13,392 nt of DNA from HK-STAS-PATE-36 sp964610345 (GCA_964610345.1 CAZSVQ010000023.1:1-13392); one strand, 5' to 3'; numbered from the stretch's first letter, positions 1-8,729 are shown. Notes: a model not told the origin generated them from the sequence alone. Numbers and translations: made by a program.

Positions 1-3000
1 TTTATATACATTTTCTGGTTCTGAAATTGCCGCAACAGGAATCGCAATAATAGCCTTAGTTCCATTATCAATCTGTGCTAACTCTGGACTTCGCGCTATT
101 ACTCTATCTAAATCATCAACATAGTCATCACCAACACGACGGCGTACTAAATCATCATACCAATTGACTGCATCATCTATAGGTATACGAGCTCTTGGGT
201 CGTCCCTTAAACTTGGAATTATGTCATCAATTAAGGCATCAATATCTTCTGGATTTTGCGGACCATAATTACCGTATTCATAAGGAGTCCTACGTCGAAC
301 ACTAGGAGATTCCAAACCACGGCGTGCATAGTATGGTATAACTGGGGCTGCTTCAACTAGAGTTTCACCGTTATATGTTATTAGCTCAATATGTTCAGGT
401 GCAGGTTTGATTTCTATTGCAGTATCATAAACGGTACGAGTGGTGATAATTTGATCCGTCATATTGCCTGGATTATTACTACCTACATGCGTAGCTAACA
501 CCCTAACATTCTCTGCACCAGTTGGTGATTGCTGTTGCGAATGCTCCATAACCTCGGCAAATGCACCGTTAAACACTCTTTTACCGCCTTGCATCTGAAA
601 CAACTGATGAACTGGACTTGATGGCGGTATAGTGGCGATTGTTCTGCCGTCTGGGGTAGTATGAAATTGAAAATCAAATACAGTACCTTGTGTGTCGCGA
701 GAAGCAGAGATAGCCATACTTAATCGGCCTTCGCCAGTTGCTTCAAACGGGTTAACAGATTGCCCGCCCTGAAATGACCAACTAGCCTTCATCTTGCTAG
801 CATCTAGTACAACATTGCCTTGGTCATCAAACCAGCTTCCGTTTGATCCACCCGCGTGAAGTCGTAACTCGTTCAAATCAAAGTTAGGTACTGGAGTATC
901 GTTACCATACCACAAAGTTCTGTGAATTTTAGTAGTTTCCGCCAAATGATTTTGAATAATGTCATTCGGACCTCGCCCATCAACATTTACTATATCCGTA
1001 ATTGTACTCGGTGTTTGAGCAACACCAATACCATTAGCTTGTAAATCTGCTATTGATTGATCCGTAAAACTTCCATCAAAATTGAGCGAAACATCCTGAG
1101 CTTTTGTACCATCTGGGTTAATTATTTCCCAGTGGCCAGGGGAAGCTTCTCTTAATTGGTACTCTTCGGCTAATGATATTTTGTTGTTGCCAATCGCAAG
1201 TTCTTGGGTTTTACCAGATAATGCTACCGTATCAATTTTACTATGAACATCAAAGCCTGCTTCAGTTAGATTTTCTTTTGCAGTTTCTGTTAATAAGCCG
1301 TGAGAATCATAATCTAGTTGGACTTTTTTACCTGTTGAGGTTTGCTCTATAAACCAATTGCCTGCTTTATCTTGTTGAGTTGTGAAGCCCTCTACATCTG
1401 CAAACTTACTAGACCCACCTAAATCAGTTATATTTCCGGTAAAACCTGTTTGCTCTTGATTAAAAATTCCACCTAGCAAAGTATTGCGTGCCCCTGGGGG
1501 TGCCTCACCCTCACCTAAACCGTGTAGATTTTCGCCAATACCAGGCAAATGCGCCATCGCTTCTTGGGCAGCAAGCCCAACAACAACACCAACTGTTCCA
1601 CCAATCATAGCAGCTCGCAATACTTCACTTCTATGAAGTTTTTTAAACACAGCATCTTTTTCTGTAACATCTTCTTGGATAGTTGCCTCTGTGACTGTCG
1701 CACCAACCTCAAGTAACTCTTCAAAAGAAGTAATTTCTGGATTGAGACCCATTCTTCTTAGCCAGTCGATTCCACCCTTTTCTTCTAGATAATCTCCGAG
1801 TGCCGCTTCGGAATAAATTGTTGTAAGCAATAACTGTAAGCGTTCGTCAGCAATAGTTTCTGCTGATGAAAAATGAAATAAGTCAACACCATCTTCATCT
1901 GCTATACGATTTCTGGTTCTGATTTGCGCCACCAACAAAGCAGCCTCAAAGAATCCTTGCTCAGTTAATTCTCTGATTTTTCGAGTACCTTCTTCGTCTT
2001 GCTCTTCAAATAATGACTGAAGTACTTCTGTAGCATTAACAGCTGATATAGTCTCGTATCTTGTCTGTTCCATTTTTTCTCGGCGCTTTGACCCAGTCTC
2101 AATTACCTCACCGGCAGCTGATTCTCTAGAGTGCTGTCGTCGTTCTTCTTTAACGATCCTTGATTGGCGCTTACCGGCTATAACCGCCCCGCCTATGCCT
2201 AGCACGCCAGTTAAGGCTGCAGCTTTAGCAATTCCAGACTGAACAGCTAACTTTGTTATGGAAGATATTGCCGATACTGCAGTGACAACAGTAGCTTCAT
2301 TGACCCACTTACCGAGTTTAGTACCGTAAACACGCTCAATCATTTCATCTGTTTTTGAATAACGCGCTTCTGTTCTGGCATCTGTACGAATCTGCCCAAG
2401 ATCAATAATCGCATTTGCCAAAATATCTTCTACACCTCTGTCGTGCCTAACCATTGCCCGAACGTTTTGCGCAACACATAAAAGATTATCCGCAAACAAA
2501 CGGCCTTCACCCATCAAATCTGGATTATCTTGGGCCAGCTCACGCAAAACTCGGTTCTTTTCTTCCTCAAAATTGTCATCATCAAGGACACCACGGGCAT
2601 ATTGATCAATTAAGCCCATAACCGCACCTCTTATGGCTTGAGCTTCTGGGTCGGTGTCATCTTCAATTCTTCTGTGAGTTTCTCCACTGTTTTCGCTGAT
2701 AAGTTCATCAACGTGTTGATGAGTCAGCTTTTCAATGACTGATTGCGTAGTTTCACGCTGAGCTTGCATATCTGCTGTTTGGTGAACATGTAAATTACCT
2801 GATTCTACAATTTCATCTCGGGCTTCTCGCCTATATCGTTGAAAATGTAGTTCTCTAAAACTGCCGCCTTTCCATAATTTACGAATAAACCCTCGCACTC
2901 CCCTTCCTTGGGTTTCTTCTGCAATCCTAGCATCACTCCTGTCACGCGATACAGCATCTACACTTCTATCTAAGTTGCCGATTGCAATCCTAACTGGCTC

Positions 3001-3320
3001 TTCTGTTTGTGGTTGCTCTTCAGGCTCGTTTTCAATCTCAGGCTCAGGCGTTGATATGGGCGATTTGGTCTGTGAGGCACGGCGTCTGGCATAGCAAAAT
3101 GTTCTTCATGATCTGCAATTTCTGCTAAACGTTCTTCATCAGTCATTGGCAATGTATCATGCGCTTGAGGCTGCGTACTACCTAAATTTTGTGCCATGAC
3201 ATCTGACGCTCTAGATTGGCCTTCCATTCTAGCTATCTCATTTGCTATCTCTTCATCAGACGGCAAAGTTTTAACTCCACCTTGCCCAGGTATATTTGTT
3301 GGATCTAAGTTTTCGCTCAT
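1..3320 (-). CDS. Very large putative surface/membrane protein, C-terminus beyond the window, frame broken near 3058
   Basis: I do not recognise this protein as a named family. Translation starts at ATG 3320 (MSENLDPTNIPGQGG) and stays in one frame to a stop at 2970. A second frame on the same strand is open from 3105 without a stop to position 1, about 1,035 codons, with normal codon use. The two parts join sensibly if one base is restored, giving a product longer than 1,100 residues. In order it has an acidic N-terminus, a Pro/Glu-rich linker (STPEPEIENEPEEQPQ), a charged helical region, a hydrophobic Ala/Gly segment at about 2300-2180, another helical region, a second hydrophobic segment at about 1625-1555 (AAMIGGTVGVVVGLAA), then a beta-rich, Asn/Gly/Thr-rich region typical of extracellular parts. 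The last visible residues, AIIAIPVAAISEPENVYK, resemble the opening strand of a GT-A glycosyltransferase, which is only a guess. It follows the 99-aa gene by 7 bp and is likely cotranscribed and translationally coupled. Confidence 0.8.
2973..3105 (-). other. Frameshift zone in the large surface-protein gene
   Basis: The N-terminal frame (from 3320) is open to 2970 and the long downstream frame is open from 3105, so the switch must fall in this 133-bp overlap. The downstream frame lies one base upstream of the first (a -1 relation), as a single-base deletion would produce. The best candidate is the C run on the coding strand at 3060-3058: adding one C gives ...HRPNRP-ISTPEPEIENE..., a natural Pro-rich linker, whereas the undisturbed first frame gives a basic tail (SLRLKTSLKSNHKQK) unlike the rest. 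No start codon with an RBS is visible for the downstream frame in the overlap. I see no canonical X-XXY-YYZ slippery heptamer in the zero frame. Confidence 0.75.
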
Positions 3321-3327
3321 AACAAAC

Positions 3328-3627
3328 CTACGACCCTAGGTATGAAATCCTAAACTTGGTCATGACTCTAGTTGTAATTTCTTGAACAGGTATTTTATTG
3401 TCAGTAAAAAAAGTACTTACTTTTTGAGCATCTTCGTTATTTATTAATTGTTCAAATTCGGCAAATTGAGAGTCGTTTAAAGAATTAATTAAAGCTTTGT
3501 TTATCTGTTTTTCTAGGGTAGTTGTAAGCTCATCTATTAGTTTATCTAATATTTCTTGCTCAACGCCAGTTAGCTTCTTCTCTTTAATAATACTAGCTAC
3601 ATATTTTCTAAGTTCTTGGTTTTGCAT
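3328..3627 (-). CDS. Small helical protein, DUF5663-like
   Basis: A 99-residue, all-helical, soluble, charged protein with no signal peptide. The arrangement of an N-terminal helix pair (MQNQELRKYVASIIKEKKL, then EQEILDKLIDEL) followed by LNDSQFAEFEQLI, a short linker and a C-terminal TFFTDNKIPVQEITTRVMTKF resembles the DUF5663 proteins common in Patescibacteria. That assignment is from memory of the family pattern and is moderate; the function of the family is unknown. The gene has its own promoter (TTGAAT-17-TACTAT) and an AAGG-type RBS a few bases before the ATG. It ends 7 bp before the large surface-protein gene, so the two probably form an operon, and a role in assembly or regulation of that protein is possible but unproven. 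Confidence 0.75.
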   Translation of the reverse strand: MQNQELRKYVASIIKEKKLTGVEQEILDKLIDELTTTLEKQINKALINSLNDSQFAEFEQLINNEDAQKVSTFFTDNKIPVQEITTRVMTKFRISYLGS

Positions 3628-3655
3628 GGCCTTAATACCTTTTTAACTTATGCTT

Positions 3656-3684
3656 ATAGTATCAGCCTTAACGGAATTATTCAA
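3656..3684 (-). promoter_or_regulatory. Sigma70-type promoter for the DUF5663-like/surface-protein operon
   Basis: Reading the minus strand, -35 TTGAAT (3684-3679), a 17-bp spacer and -10 TACTAT (3661-3656). Transcription would start near 3649, giving a leader of about 22 nt before ATG 3627. Confidence 0.6.
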
Positions 3685-3746
3685 ATAATCGTTTATAAAT
3701 GAGCCCGAACAACATAAATACGAATTAGCGATTTTCTTGGAAGGCC

Positions 3747-3755
3747 TGGTATACT
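3747..3755 (+). promoter_or_regulatory. Extended -10 promoter for the coiled-coil gene, leaderless type
   Basis: TGG-TATACT (3747-3755) is an extended -10; I see no convincing -35. Only six bases separate it from ATG 3762, so the transcript should begin at or within a base or two of the start codon. No Shine-Dalgarno precedes the ATG, consistent with leaderless translation. Confidence 0.6.
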
Positions 3756-3761
3756 AGTTTC

Positions 3762-4034
3762 ATGAATGAAGATACTATTAACGATTTAAAGCAATTTATT
3801 TCTGCCACTGTATCTCAACAATTTGCTCAACAAAATATCGAACTAGAAAAGCGGTTTGAGAAAATTGACGAGCGGTTTGAGAAAATTGACGAGCGGTTTG
3901 AGAAAATTGAAAATAAAATTGATGATTTATCCGCGTCCGTTGCAGACGCACTAGATAACTCAAATAATGCTACACAAGAACAACTCAATATTCACGAACA
4001 ACGAATTACTAAGTTAGAACATTCTACAATTTAA
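3762..4034 (+). CDS. Small coiled-coil protein with heptad repeats
   Basis: A 90-residue hydrophilic protein, predicted almost entirely helical. Residues about 29-50 contain three consecutive RFEKIDE/RFEKIEN heptads with I/L/F at a/d positions, a textbook parallel coiled coil, followed by ENKIDDLSASVADAL and a C-terminal helix INIHEQRITKLEHS-like in character. The N-terminus (NEDTINDLKQFISATVSQQF) is another amphipathic helix. There is no TM segment or signal peptide, so it is cytosolic unless it binds a membrane partner. The heptads come from perfect 21-bp tandem DNA repeats. It is convergent with the kinase gene (stop codons 17 bp apart). Small proteins of this type occur in many Patescibacteria, but I know of no function; scaffold or oligomerisation roles are guesses. 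Confidence 0.8.
   Translation: MNEDTINDLKQFISATVSQQFAQQNIELEKRFEKIDERFEKIDERFEKIENKIDDLSASVADALDNSNNATQEQLNIHEQRITKLEHSTI
3851..3911 (+). repeat. Three 21-bp tandem repeats inside the coiled-coil gene
   Basis: Units begin at 3851, 3872 and 3893. The first two are identical and the third is identical for its first 18 bases before diverging. Each encodes one heptad RFEKIDE/N, so copy-number change keeps frame and lengthens or shortens the coiled coil by one heptad. Confidence 0.9.
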
Positions 4035-4051
4035 ACTAGTTTGTTTTTCAA

Positions 4052-6271
4052 TTAAACGCCTTTGTAGTTTTCTGGGAGTAGTGGTTTTTTAGTGAAAGCA
4101 AAGCCGAAGGTGCTGCCTTTGCCTTCTTGAGTTTTGAAGATTATTGAACCACCTTGAGCGATGACAACTTTTTTAGCCATAAATAGCCCCAGCCCCGTAC
4201 CATCTGGGCGCGCTTTTTTGGCATTGCCAGCACGATAAAACTTGTTAAACAAATGATGCTGTTCGGCCTTTGGAACGCCAATACCATCGTCAGTTACCGT
4301 AAATTCTACTGTATCGCCCTTATCTTCCAGGGCCACCCTAATGTGTCCGCCAGATGGTGTGTAATAAATTGCGTTGTCGGCAAAGTTCATAATAACTTGG
4401 CGTATCTTGGTTTCGTCCAACATAAGGTTAGGAAAGCTAGTGGGCTTGCCAAACACCAGCACTAGGTCACGCCCTTTGGCGGTTTCTTTAAGCTGAGCAA
4501 TCTCACCTTCTATCACATCGGCCAGATTTGTTTCTTTGGGTTCAATTATAAACTTGCCCGTTCTGAGTCTTGAAACATTAAGCAGATCGGCAATCAAATA
4601 TACCATCCGTTGGGAACTTACAAAGGCTTGGTCAAGCAGTTCTGATTGTTTTTTAGTGATTTTACCAGCGTCGCCTTCCATCACCATACTAACGTAACCT
4701 TTTATGCTAGTCAGCGGTGTACGTAGTTGGTGTGACGCCATGCTAATAAAGTCGTCTTTAGTTTGGTCTAGCTCAACAAGACGTTGATTAGCTTTGCGCA
4801 ATTTTTTTGTAGCGTCATCGACTTTATCTTGCAACGTAATGTTGAAGTTTTGGATTTCTTCAAACCGTAGGGCGTTTTGAATAGCAATTACCAACTCATC
4901 TGCAATAATTTCTAGCACCTGGATATCTTGCTTGGTATACGGGCTACCGCTTTTTTTGTTGCCAAGCACAATATACCCCAAGCCTTCAGCCTTTTTGGTT
5001 GGCGTATCAGTTAGACGGATTAGCCCGGCAATATCATTTTTACGGAGCAAATCACGCAGCTTGGATTCACCTTCTTCGAGCTCATCGGCCACAATACTTT
5101 TTTGTCTTGTTTCTGGTGTGATGTGCCTAACTTGCTCGATGTCTTGGGCAGAAAACTGGCGTTCGGCTGAACCAATTATGCGCTGTGGCGAATCTTCAAT
5201 TTGCTTAATGCCAAACACCACAAACTCGGCTTTAATAGATTGATTTATAACTTCTGCACTATTTTTAAGAAGTTTGTTTAAGTCAACAGTTGACACCAAA
5301 ATTTTATTGAGTCCATCTAAAAGTTTCTGCGAATCATAAGCATCGCGATAAAAAACCTTATTACTCCACTTATCAAAGAATCGTTTAAGTGGCTGGAAAG
5401 TAAACGCCAACACTACCGCAAGCAATGTGTATACTGATTGTTGAACTAATTTATTTGTAGATTCCGAAAATAAAAAGGTATCAATTACCGTAAAAGCTAC
5501 TAAACCATAAACAATTGCTAACGCACTCACCGACAAAACATATCCGACAGTCCTAGCAACAACAAAACGAATATTAAATAGTTTCTGTTTAACTAGACTG
5601 TACAATGTAAAGCTAATGTAATAATACGGTGCCAAATATCCAATTGCATAAAAATATAAATTGTTATCGAAAAGTGGAGCTAATACAACAATGAAAACTA
5701 ATGCGTGAATAATGGTTAGGAAAAAACCAAAAAGTAATGTTCTGACTTGTCTTTTTAGTAGCTCGTCTTTTGAATTCCTCAACAACTTACTGCTACCAAA
5801 AAGAACCTCCCCAATGACTATTAAAGCGTAAATTAAAAACACGGAAGAAAGAGTCCCTACGGAATAAACAAGTTCATCTTTTGAATTAATGGTAAATTTG
5901 CCGGCAATTTGATCCGTAAAAGAGAAAAGCGATACGACAACCCCGCTAGCAATAGTAACTTTTTGCACAATACCAATATTTCTTTTTACTGGGTAAAATA
6001 AGTTGAAAATATAGACAAAAAGGATAGATAATGCACCTACAGCATAACTTAATTTGTTTAAGTTATTGAAAAAACTTAGATTCTGTTCATTATAACTAGA
6101 GTCAACAAATGAGAGAACTATCAATCCAAGTGTCCAGACTAAAAACGTACTAGACAAAACAACGAAAAGTTTTTGAGTTGTGCTATTTTGTCTTTTTGAC
6201 TCCAGTATCATACCAATGCTCAAAGAAAGCTGGATGAATGCAATGAACACTAATAGTGGTATAACGATCAT
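4052..6271 (-). CDS. Sensor histidine kinase with multi-TM N-terminus and GAF-like domain
   Basis: A complete 739-residue membrane sensor kinase. Residues 1-295 contain about eight hydrophobic segments in the manner of the 7TM histidine-kinase N-terminal region. Residues about 315-470 look like a GAF domain, followed by a short coiled coil (475-505). The HisKA H-box FISMASHQLRTPL carries the phospho-accepting His514. The catalytic domain shows the N-box NFADNA (N629, N633), the G1 box DDGIG (661-665), the F-box FNKFYRAG, and the G2 box GTGLGL (691-696). All catalytic residues are present, so it should be active. The signal is unknown; the membrane segments and GAF domain suggest an envelope or small-molecule cue. 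No response regulator is adjacent; the only one in the window is the REC-only protein at 9455-9820, about 3 kb away, so pairing is uncertain. The start is fixed by an extended -10 just 9 bp upstream. Confidence 0.95.
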   Translation of the reverse strand: MIVIPLLVFIAFIQLSLSIGMILESKRQNSTTQKLFVVLSSTFLVWTLGLIVLSFVDSSYNEQNLSFFNNLNKLSYAVGALSILFVYIFNLFYPVKRNIGIVQKVTIASGVVVSLFSFTDQIAGKFTINSKDELVYSVGTLSSVFLIYALIVIGEVLFGSSKLLRNSKDELLKRQVRTLLFGFFLTIIHALVFIVVLAPLFDNNLYFYAIGYLAPYYYISFTLYSLVKQKLFNIRFVVARTVGYVLSVSALAIVYGLVAFTVIDTFLFSESTNKLVQQSVYTLLAVVLAFTFQPLKRFFDKWSNKVFYRDAYDSQKLLDGLNKILVSTVDLNKLLKNSAEVINQSIKAEFVVFGIKQIEDSPQRIIGSAERQFSAQDIEQVRHITPETRQKSIVADELEEGESKLRDLLRKNDIAGLIRLTDTPTKKAEGLGYIVLGNKKSGSPYTKQDIQVLEIIADELVIAIQNALRFEEIQNFNITLQDKVDDATKKLRKANQRLVELDQTKDDFISMASHQLRTPLTSIKGYVSMVMEGDAGKITKKQSELLDQAFVSSQRMVYLIADLLNVSRLRTGKFIIEPKETNLADVIEGEIAQLKETAKGRDLVLVFGKPTSFPNLMLDETKIRQVIMNFADNAIYYTPSGGHIRVALEDKGDTVEFTVTDDGIGVPKAEQHHLFNKFYRAGNAKKARPDGTGLGLFMAKKVVIAQGGSIIFKTQEGKGSTFGFAFTKKPLLPENYKGV

Positions 6272-6280
6272 TTGATACTG

Positions 6281-6310
6281 ATTATATCAATTCGTAATCA
6301 TATTTTACAA
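6281..6310 (-). promoter_or_regulatory. Promoter of the histidine kinase gene, near-leaderless
   Basis: On the minus strand: -35 TTGTAA (6310-6305), 18-bp spacer ending in TGA, and -10 TATAAT (6286-6281), an extended -10. The ATG at 6271 lies nine bases after the -10, leaving a leader of perhaps 2-4 nt and no room for an RBS. Confidence 0.6.
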
Positions 6311-6317
6311 AAATTTA

Positions 6318-8039
6318 CTACTTTGATGTAATTTCTAATTCTTCAGCTGCATATAATCTTAAACCGTCATAAATTCTAACAATGTCGTCAGTAATTGGTA
6401 TCCTAACTGGGCGAAAATCATCCGAAAATTGACTCTCTGTTCCTGGGACCCTTAAGTCTGGTCGGCCGGCAATTGGTTCAAACAAAAATCCAAGTGGTGA
6501 CATTGAATTAATTGTATTTTGATTAACGAAAGCGAATACACTAGTTTTACCCGGTTCTAACCCTTTACTTTCTAATAATAAAAATATAGCGATATAACCA
6601 AGGTCTGATACACGCAAACCTGGTATATCGGTTTGTGTTCGTTCTCCAACTGTAAAATTAGTTTCCACACCAACACAATTATTTAAATTAATACCATACT
6701 CCTCACAGTGAGCATGAAAGTCCATTGCCTTAAAATTCTGACCGGAGTTTAGCAATTCATTGATCGCAATGAATCCTGTATTAGTTTCAGATTTTATTTT
6801 GTCTTCATCAGAAATAATCATATTAAAGATTTCCCCACTGATCCTAGTTGCATGGATTATGCGATCTGCACCATTACGTGTATCTATAAGTGCAAAAAAC
6901 TTTGATCTAGTCTCAACCGAGTCATCAACTACACTTTCAATTCCTTTAAATTCTGGTGTTTTCGCTTCAAGTGTACGTATAATATTTGAGTATTCATGCG
7001 TAGTATCTATCCATGCCCCAAAAATACCTGCTCTATTGTTAAAGTTAGCTTTTATTTCATTCACTAGTTGCTTTTCAAGCTGGTTTAATTTTTCACTAGA
7101 TAATTGATAATCTGTTTCTAACGTTTCACCACAAGATACATTACCCTGAATTAACTCTTTATCAATAGCATTGTCCGATGGAAAGGATTCTAGACTAAGC
7201 GGTAGCTGACCCCACACATTCGACTCGATATACACTGCTTCATTATTACTTGCATCAACATACCATGTACCGGCTTCACCACATTCCCAAACTTCATCAA
7301 TGCTTTGTAGTTCATTGAGCGGTTCATGCCAATCAATAAGAGTTTTTCCTTCATTGCTATGAATATTAACGCTCCACCATTTTTCCGGGCTGTGTTCTTG
7401 TTGGAATTTTCCGAACTCTTCTAGGCTAGTTTTTATAACCATTGCTCTTGGGTCGGGCTTTAATATTTGACCGCCTGATTTTTCAATTGATCTTAACCAA
7501 CCATCGATAAATTGCCCGTCATTTCTTCGTTCATTGATATATTCTACAAAATCGACTTTCTTGGTTTGGCTTTTATATTTTCCGAAATCTGTTGGCCTAA
7601 AATCACCTATAATATATTCAACCCCTTCGTTTAAGAAACTTTCTTTCAGAGTTTCAATAATACTCTTTGCACACCCCTCACCCTTTGCATCTTCACGAAC
7701 GCTCATTGAAAGTAAAGCTACTGTATTACCGCTTGGGTCGTGAGTTTCCGAATAGCTATCATATCTGCCAGCAACCAGATCCCAGGTTGTTAAATCTTCG
7801 ACATCACCCGACCAGCTAATTCTGACCGTGTCTAATGATGCCTTAGGAATGCCCTCGATATCATATAATGTGATCTGACCTCTCGGAAAAACACTTCGAT
7901 GCTCCGCTAACTCCTCTGGAGAAAACCTTAGCCAAGGTGCCCAGTTTTTAGATTCCAGCTCCTCGTATATTAACTGGCTTTCGCATATTAGCTGACTTGG
8001 CTCAAGTTCGAGCTCATATTTTTCATCAAAAGTTGTCAT
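6318..8039 (-). CDS. Two-domain GNAT-type acyltransferase, partner of arginine decarboxylase
   Basis: A 573-residue soluble protein. Residues about 30-280 form a GNAT acetyltransferase module: ALLSMSVREDAKGEGCAKSI (108-127) is the acyl-CoA-binding motif A (R/QxxGxG/A type). After it come conserved-looking blocks FRPTDFGKYK (147-156), DGWLRSIEKSGG (179-190), DPRAMVIKTSLEEF and WECGEAGTWYVD (251-262), a pattern I associate with one GNAT subfamily of uncharacterised specificity. Residues about 310-573 are a second domain; KFFALIDTRNGADRIIHATRIS and SPLGFLFEPIAGRPDLR resemble the core strand and C-terminal block of N-acyl-amino-acid or autoinducer-synthase-like acyltransferases, a weak similarity. 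It starts 5 bp after the arginine decarboxylase stop, so the two are cotranscribed. Agmatine, the decarboxylase product, is therefore a plausible acyl acceptor. That is inference; the substrate is unknown. Confidence 0.75.
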   Translation of the reverse strand: MTTFDEKYELELEPSQLICESQLIYEELESKNWAPWLRFSPEELAEHRSVFPRGQITLYDIEGIPKASLDTVRISWSGDVEDLTTWDLVAGRYDSYSETHDPSGNTVALLSMSVREDAKGEGCAKSIIETLKESFLNEGVEYIIGDFRPTDFGKYKSQTKKVDFVEYINERRNDGQFIDGWLRSIEKSGGQILKPDPRAMVIKTSLEEFGKFQQEHSPEKWWSVNIHSNEGKTLIDWHEPLNELQSIDEVWECGEAGTWYVDASNNEAVYIESNVWGQLPLSLESFPSDNAIDKELIQGNVSCGETLETDYQLSSEKLNQLEKQLVNEIKANFNNRAGIFGAWIDTTHEYSNIIRTLEAKTPEFKGIESVVDDSVETRSKFFALIDTRNGADRIIHATRISGEIFNMIISDEDKIKSETNTGFIAINELLNSGQNFKAMDFHAHCEEYGINLNNCVGVETNFTVGERTQTDIPGLRVSDLGYIAIFLLLESKGLEPGKTSVFAFVNQNTINSMSPLGFLFEPIAGRPDLRVPGTESQFSDDFRPVRIPITDDIVRIYDGLRLYAAEELEITSK

Positions 8040-8044
8040 AATAA

Positions 8045-8545
8045 TTAACTCTCAATCTGGAATGATCCATTTTCCCAATCACTGGCCTGGTAAACTGCTA
8101 CCACCATGGCGCAGACTGGCAAGTGTTTACAAGACGTTCCGATGACTTCCATCTTGATTTCACCAAAATCGACATTACGTGTAGCCATTAATGCTTGCAG
8201 GCTCTGAGTAATGTCGCTTCGCACTGCCTTTTCACTACTGCCCTCGTGTTCCACAAACAACCCTTTACCGGATTCTTTTTCTTGTACCCAACCAATACCC
8301 GCCCAAGCTTCTTCATTTGGCTTGCTGGCACGTTGCTCTGCCATAACTACATATAACCTATCACCCCATTCGCCTGGTAAATTAGTTAGTGTATCATCAC
8401 TTACTTCTATCTTCGACTTTGGTGGAATAACAGAACTTAGCCGTATTAAATTATAATTTGCCACTCCGGCATGGTTTAGTGCCGAATCAAAAGCAGAGAG
8501 TTGGGTTGGCCCAACACCTATTCCTGCGCTAATCTTTATTTTCAT
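8045..8545 (-). CDS. pdaD: Pyruvoyl-dependent arginine decarboxylase (proenzyme)
   Basis: A 166-residue protein matching the PvlArgDC family in length and motifs. The sequence NLIRLSSVIPP (32-42) corresponds to the family's self-cleavage site: the chain is cut between Ser37 and Ser38, and Ser38 becomes the pyruvoyl cofactor of the alpha subunit. The beta chain carries FDSALNHAGVANYN (19-32), also characteristic, and the C-terminal half has AWAGIGW, GLFVEHEG (95-102) and the closing AMVVAVYQ strand. The known reaction is arginine to agmatine plus CO2, in the cytoplasm; members serve in polyamine synthesis or acid resistance. No agmatinase, agmatine deiminase or antiporter is in view; the following gene, 5 bp downstream, is a GNAT-type protein. 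The start is supported by AAGGAT about nine bases upstream and a strong promoter. Decarboxylation of another substrate cannot be excluded, as the family includes paralogues. Confidence 0.88.
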   Translation of the reverse strand: MKIKISAGIGVGPTQLSAFDSALNHAGVANYNLIRLSSVIPPKSKIEVSDDTLTNLPGEWGDRLYVVMAEQRASKPNEEAWAGIGWVQEKESGKGLFVEHEGSSEKAVRSDITQSLQALMATRNVDFGEIKMEVIGTSCKHLPVCAMVVAVYQASDWENGSFQIES

Positions 8546-8586
8546 GAAATTTATATCCTTAATTAATAAAAAAATACCCGCACACT

Positions 8587-8601
8587 GCTCTGAAAAAGAG
8601 C
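8587..8601 (-). other. Small hairpin in the leader of the arginine decarboxylase operon
   Basis: GCTCT-(5-nt loop)-AGAGC, a perfect 5-bp stem within the roughly 85-nt 5' leader between the promoter and ATG 8545. No U-tract follows. It may simply stabilise the leader; I see no riboswitch I recognise. Confidence 0.35.
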
Positions 8602-8636
8602 AACATACAGATATTTATCTTCTAAAGTACTGGTGA

Positions 8637-8665
8637 ATAATACTATACTTTACTGCTTATGTCAA
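8637..8665 (-). promoter_or_regulatory. Strong sigma70 promoter for the arginine decarboxylase/GNAT operon
   Basis: Minus strand: consensus -35 TTGACA (8665-8660), 17-bp spacer, -10 TATTAT (8642-8637). Transcription would begin near 8630, leaving a leader of about 85 nt, long for this compact genome. The -35 sits just 10 bp past the terminator hairpin of the upstream gene. Confidence 0.7.
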
Positions 8666-8675
8666 TAAAATTATT

Positions 8676-8724
8676 CTGGGGGCGAGACTAGTGAGCAAAT
8701 ACTCGAACAAAATCCCACCCCCAG
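8676..8724 (-). terminator. Hairpin at the end of the four-TM protein gene
   Basis: CTGGGGG (8724-8718) pairs with CCCCCAG (8682-8676), with an inner CGAG/CTCG pairing. It lies 6 bp after the stop of the membrane-protein gene, and on the minus strand is followed by AATAATTTTATT, so it is a credible intrinsic terminator. Its plus-strand arm CTGGGGGCGAG recurs exactly at 10741. Confidence 0.6.
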
Positions 8725-8729
8725 GCGTA

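Noticed and set aside
495..677. 60-aa ORF on the minus strand
   Set aside because: Out of frame within the long open frame of the surface-protein gene, with no RBS or promoter.
2973..3105. Programmed -1 frameshifting
   Set aside because: No canonical slippery heptamer in the zero frame and no clear downstream pseudoknot by eye; a single-base deletion is simpler.
4253..5243. Plus-strand ORFs of 70 and 103 aa opposite the kinase gene
   Set aside because: Antisense to conserved kinase motifs, Ser/Leu/Cys-rich shadow composition, no initiation signals.
6760..8456. Plus-strand ORFs of 115, 69 and 81 aa opposite the decarboxylase/GNAT operon
   Set aside because: Mirror frames of well-supported genes; no RBS.
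8676..8724. Integron attC or other recombination site
   Set aside because: No RYYYAAC/GTTRRRY core, no integrase in the window, and the hairpins lie in opposite orientation relative to their genes; terminator is simpler.
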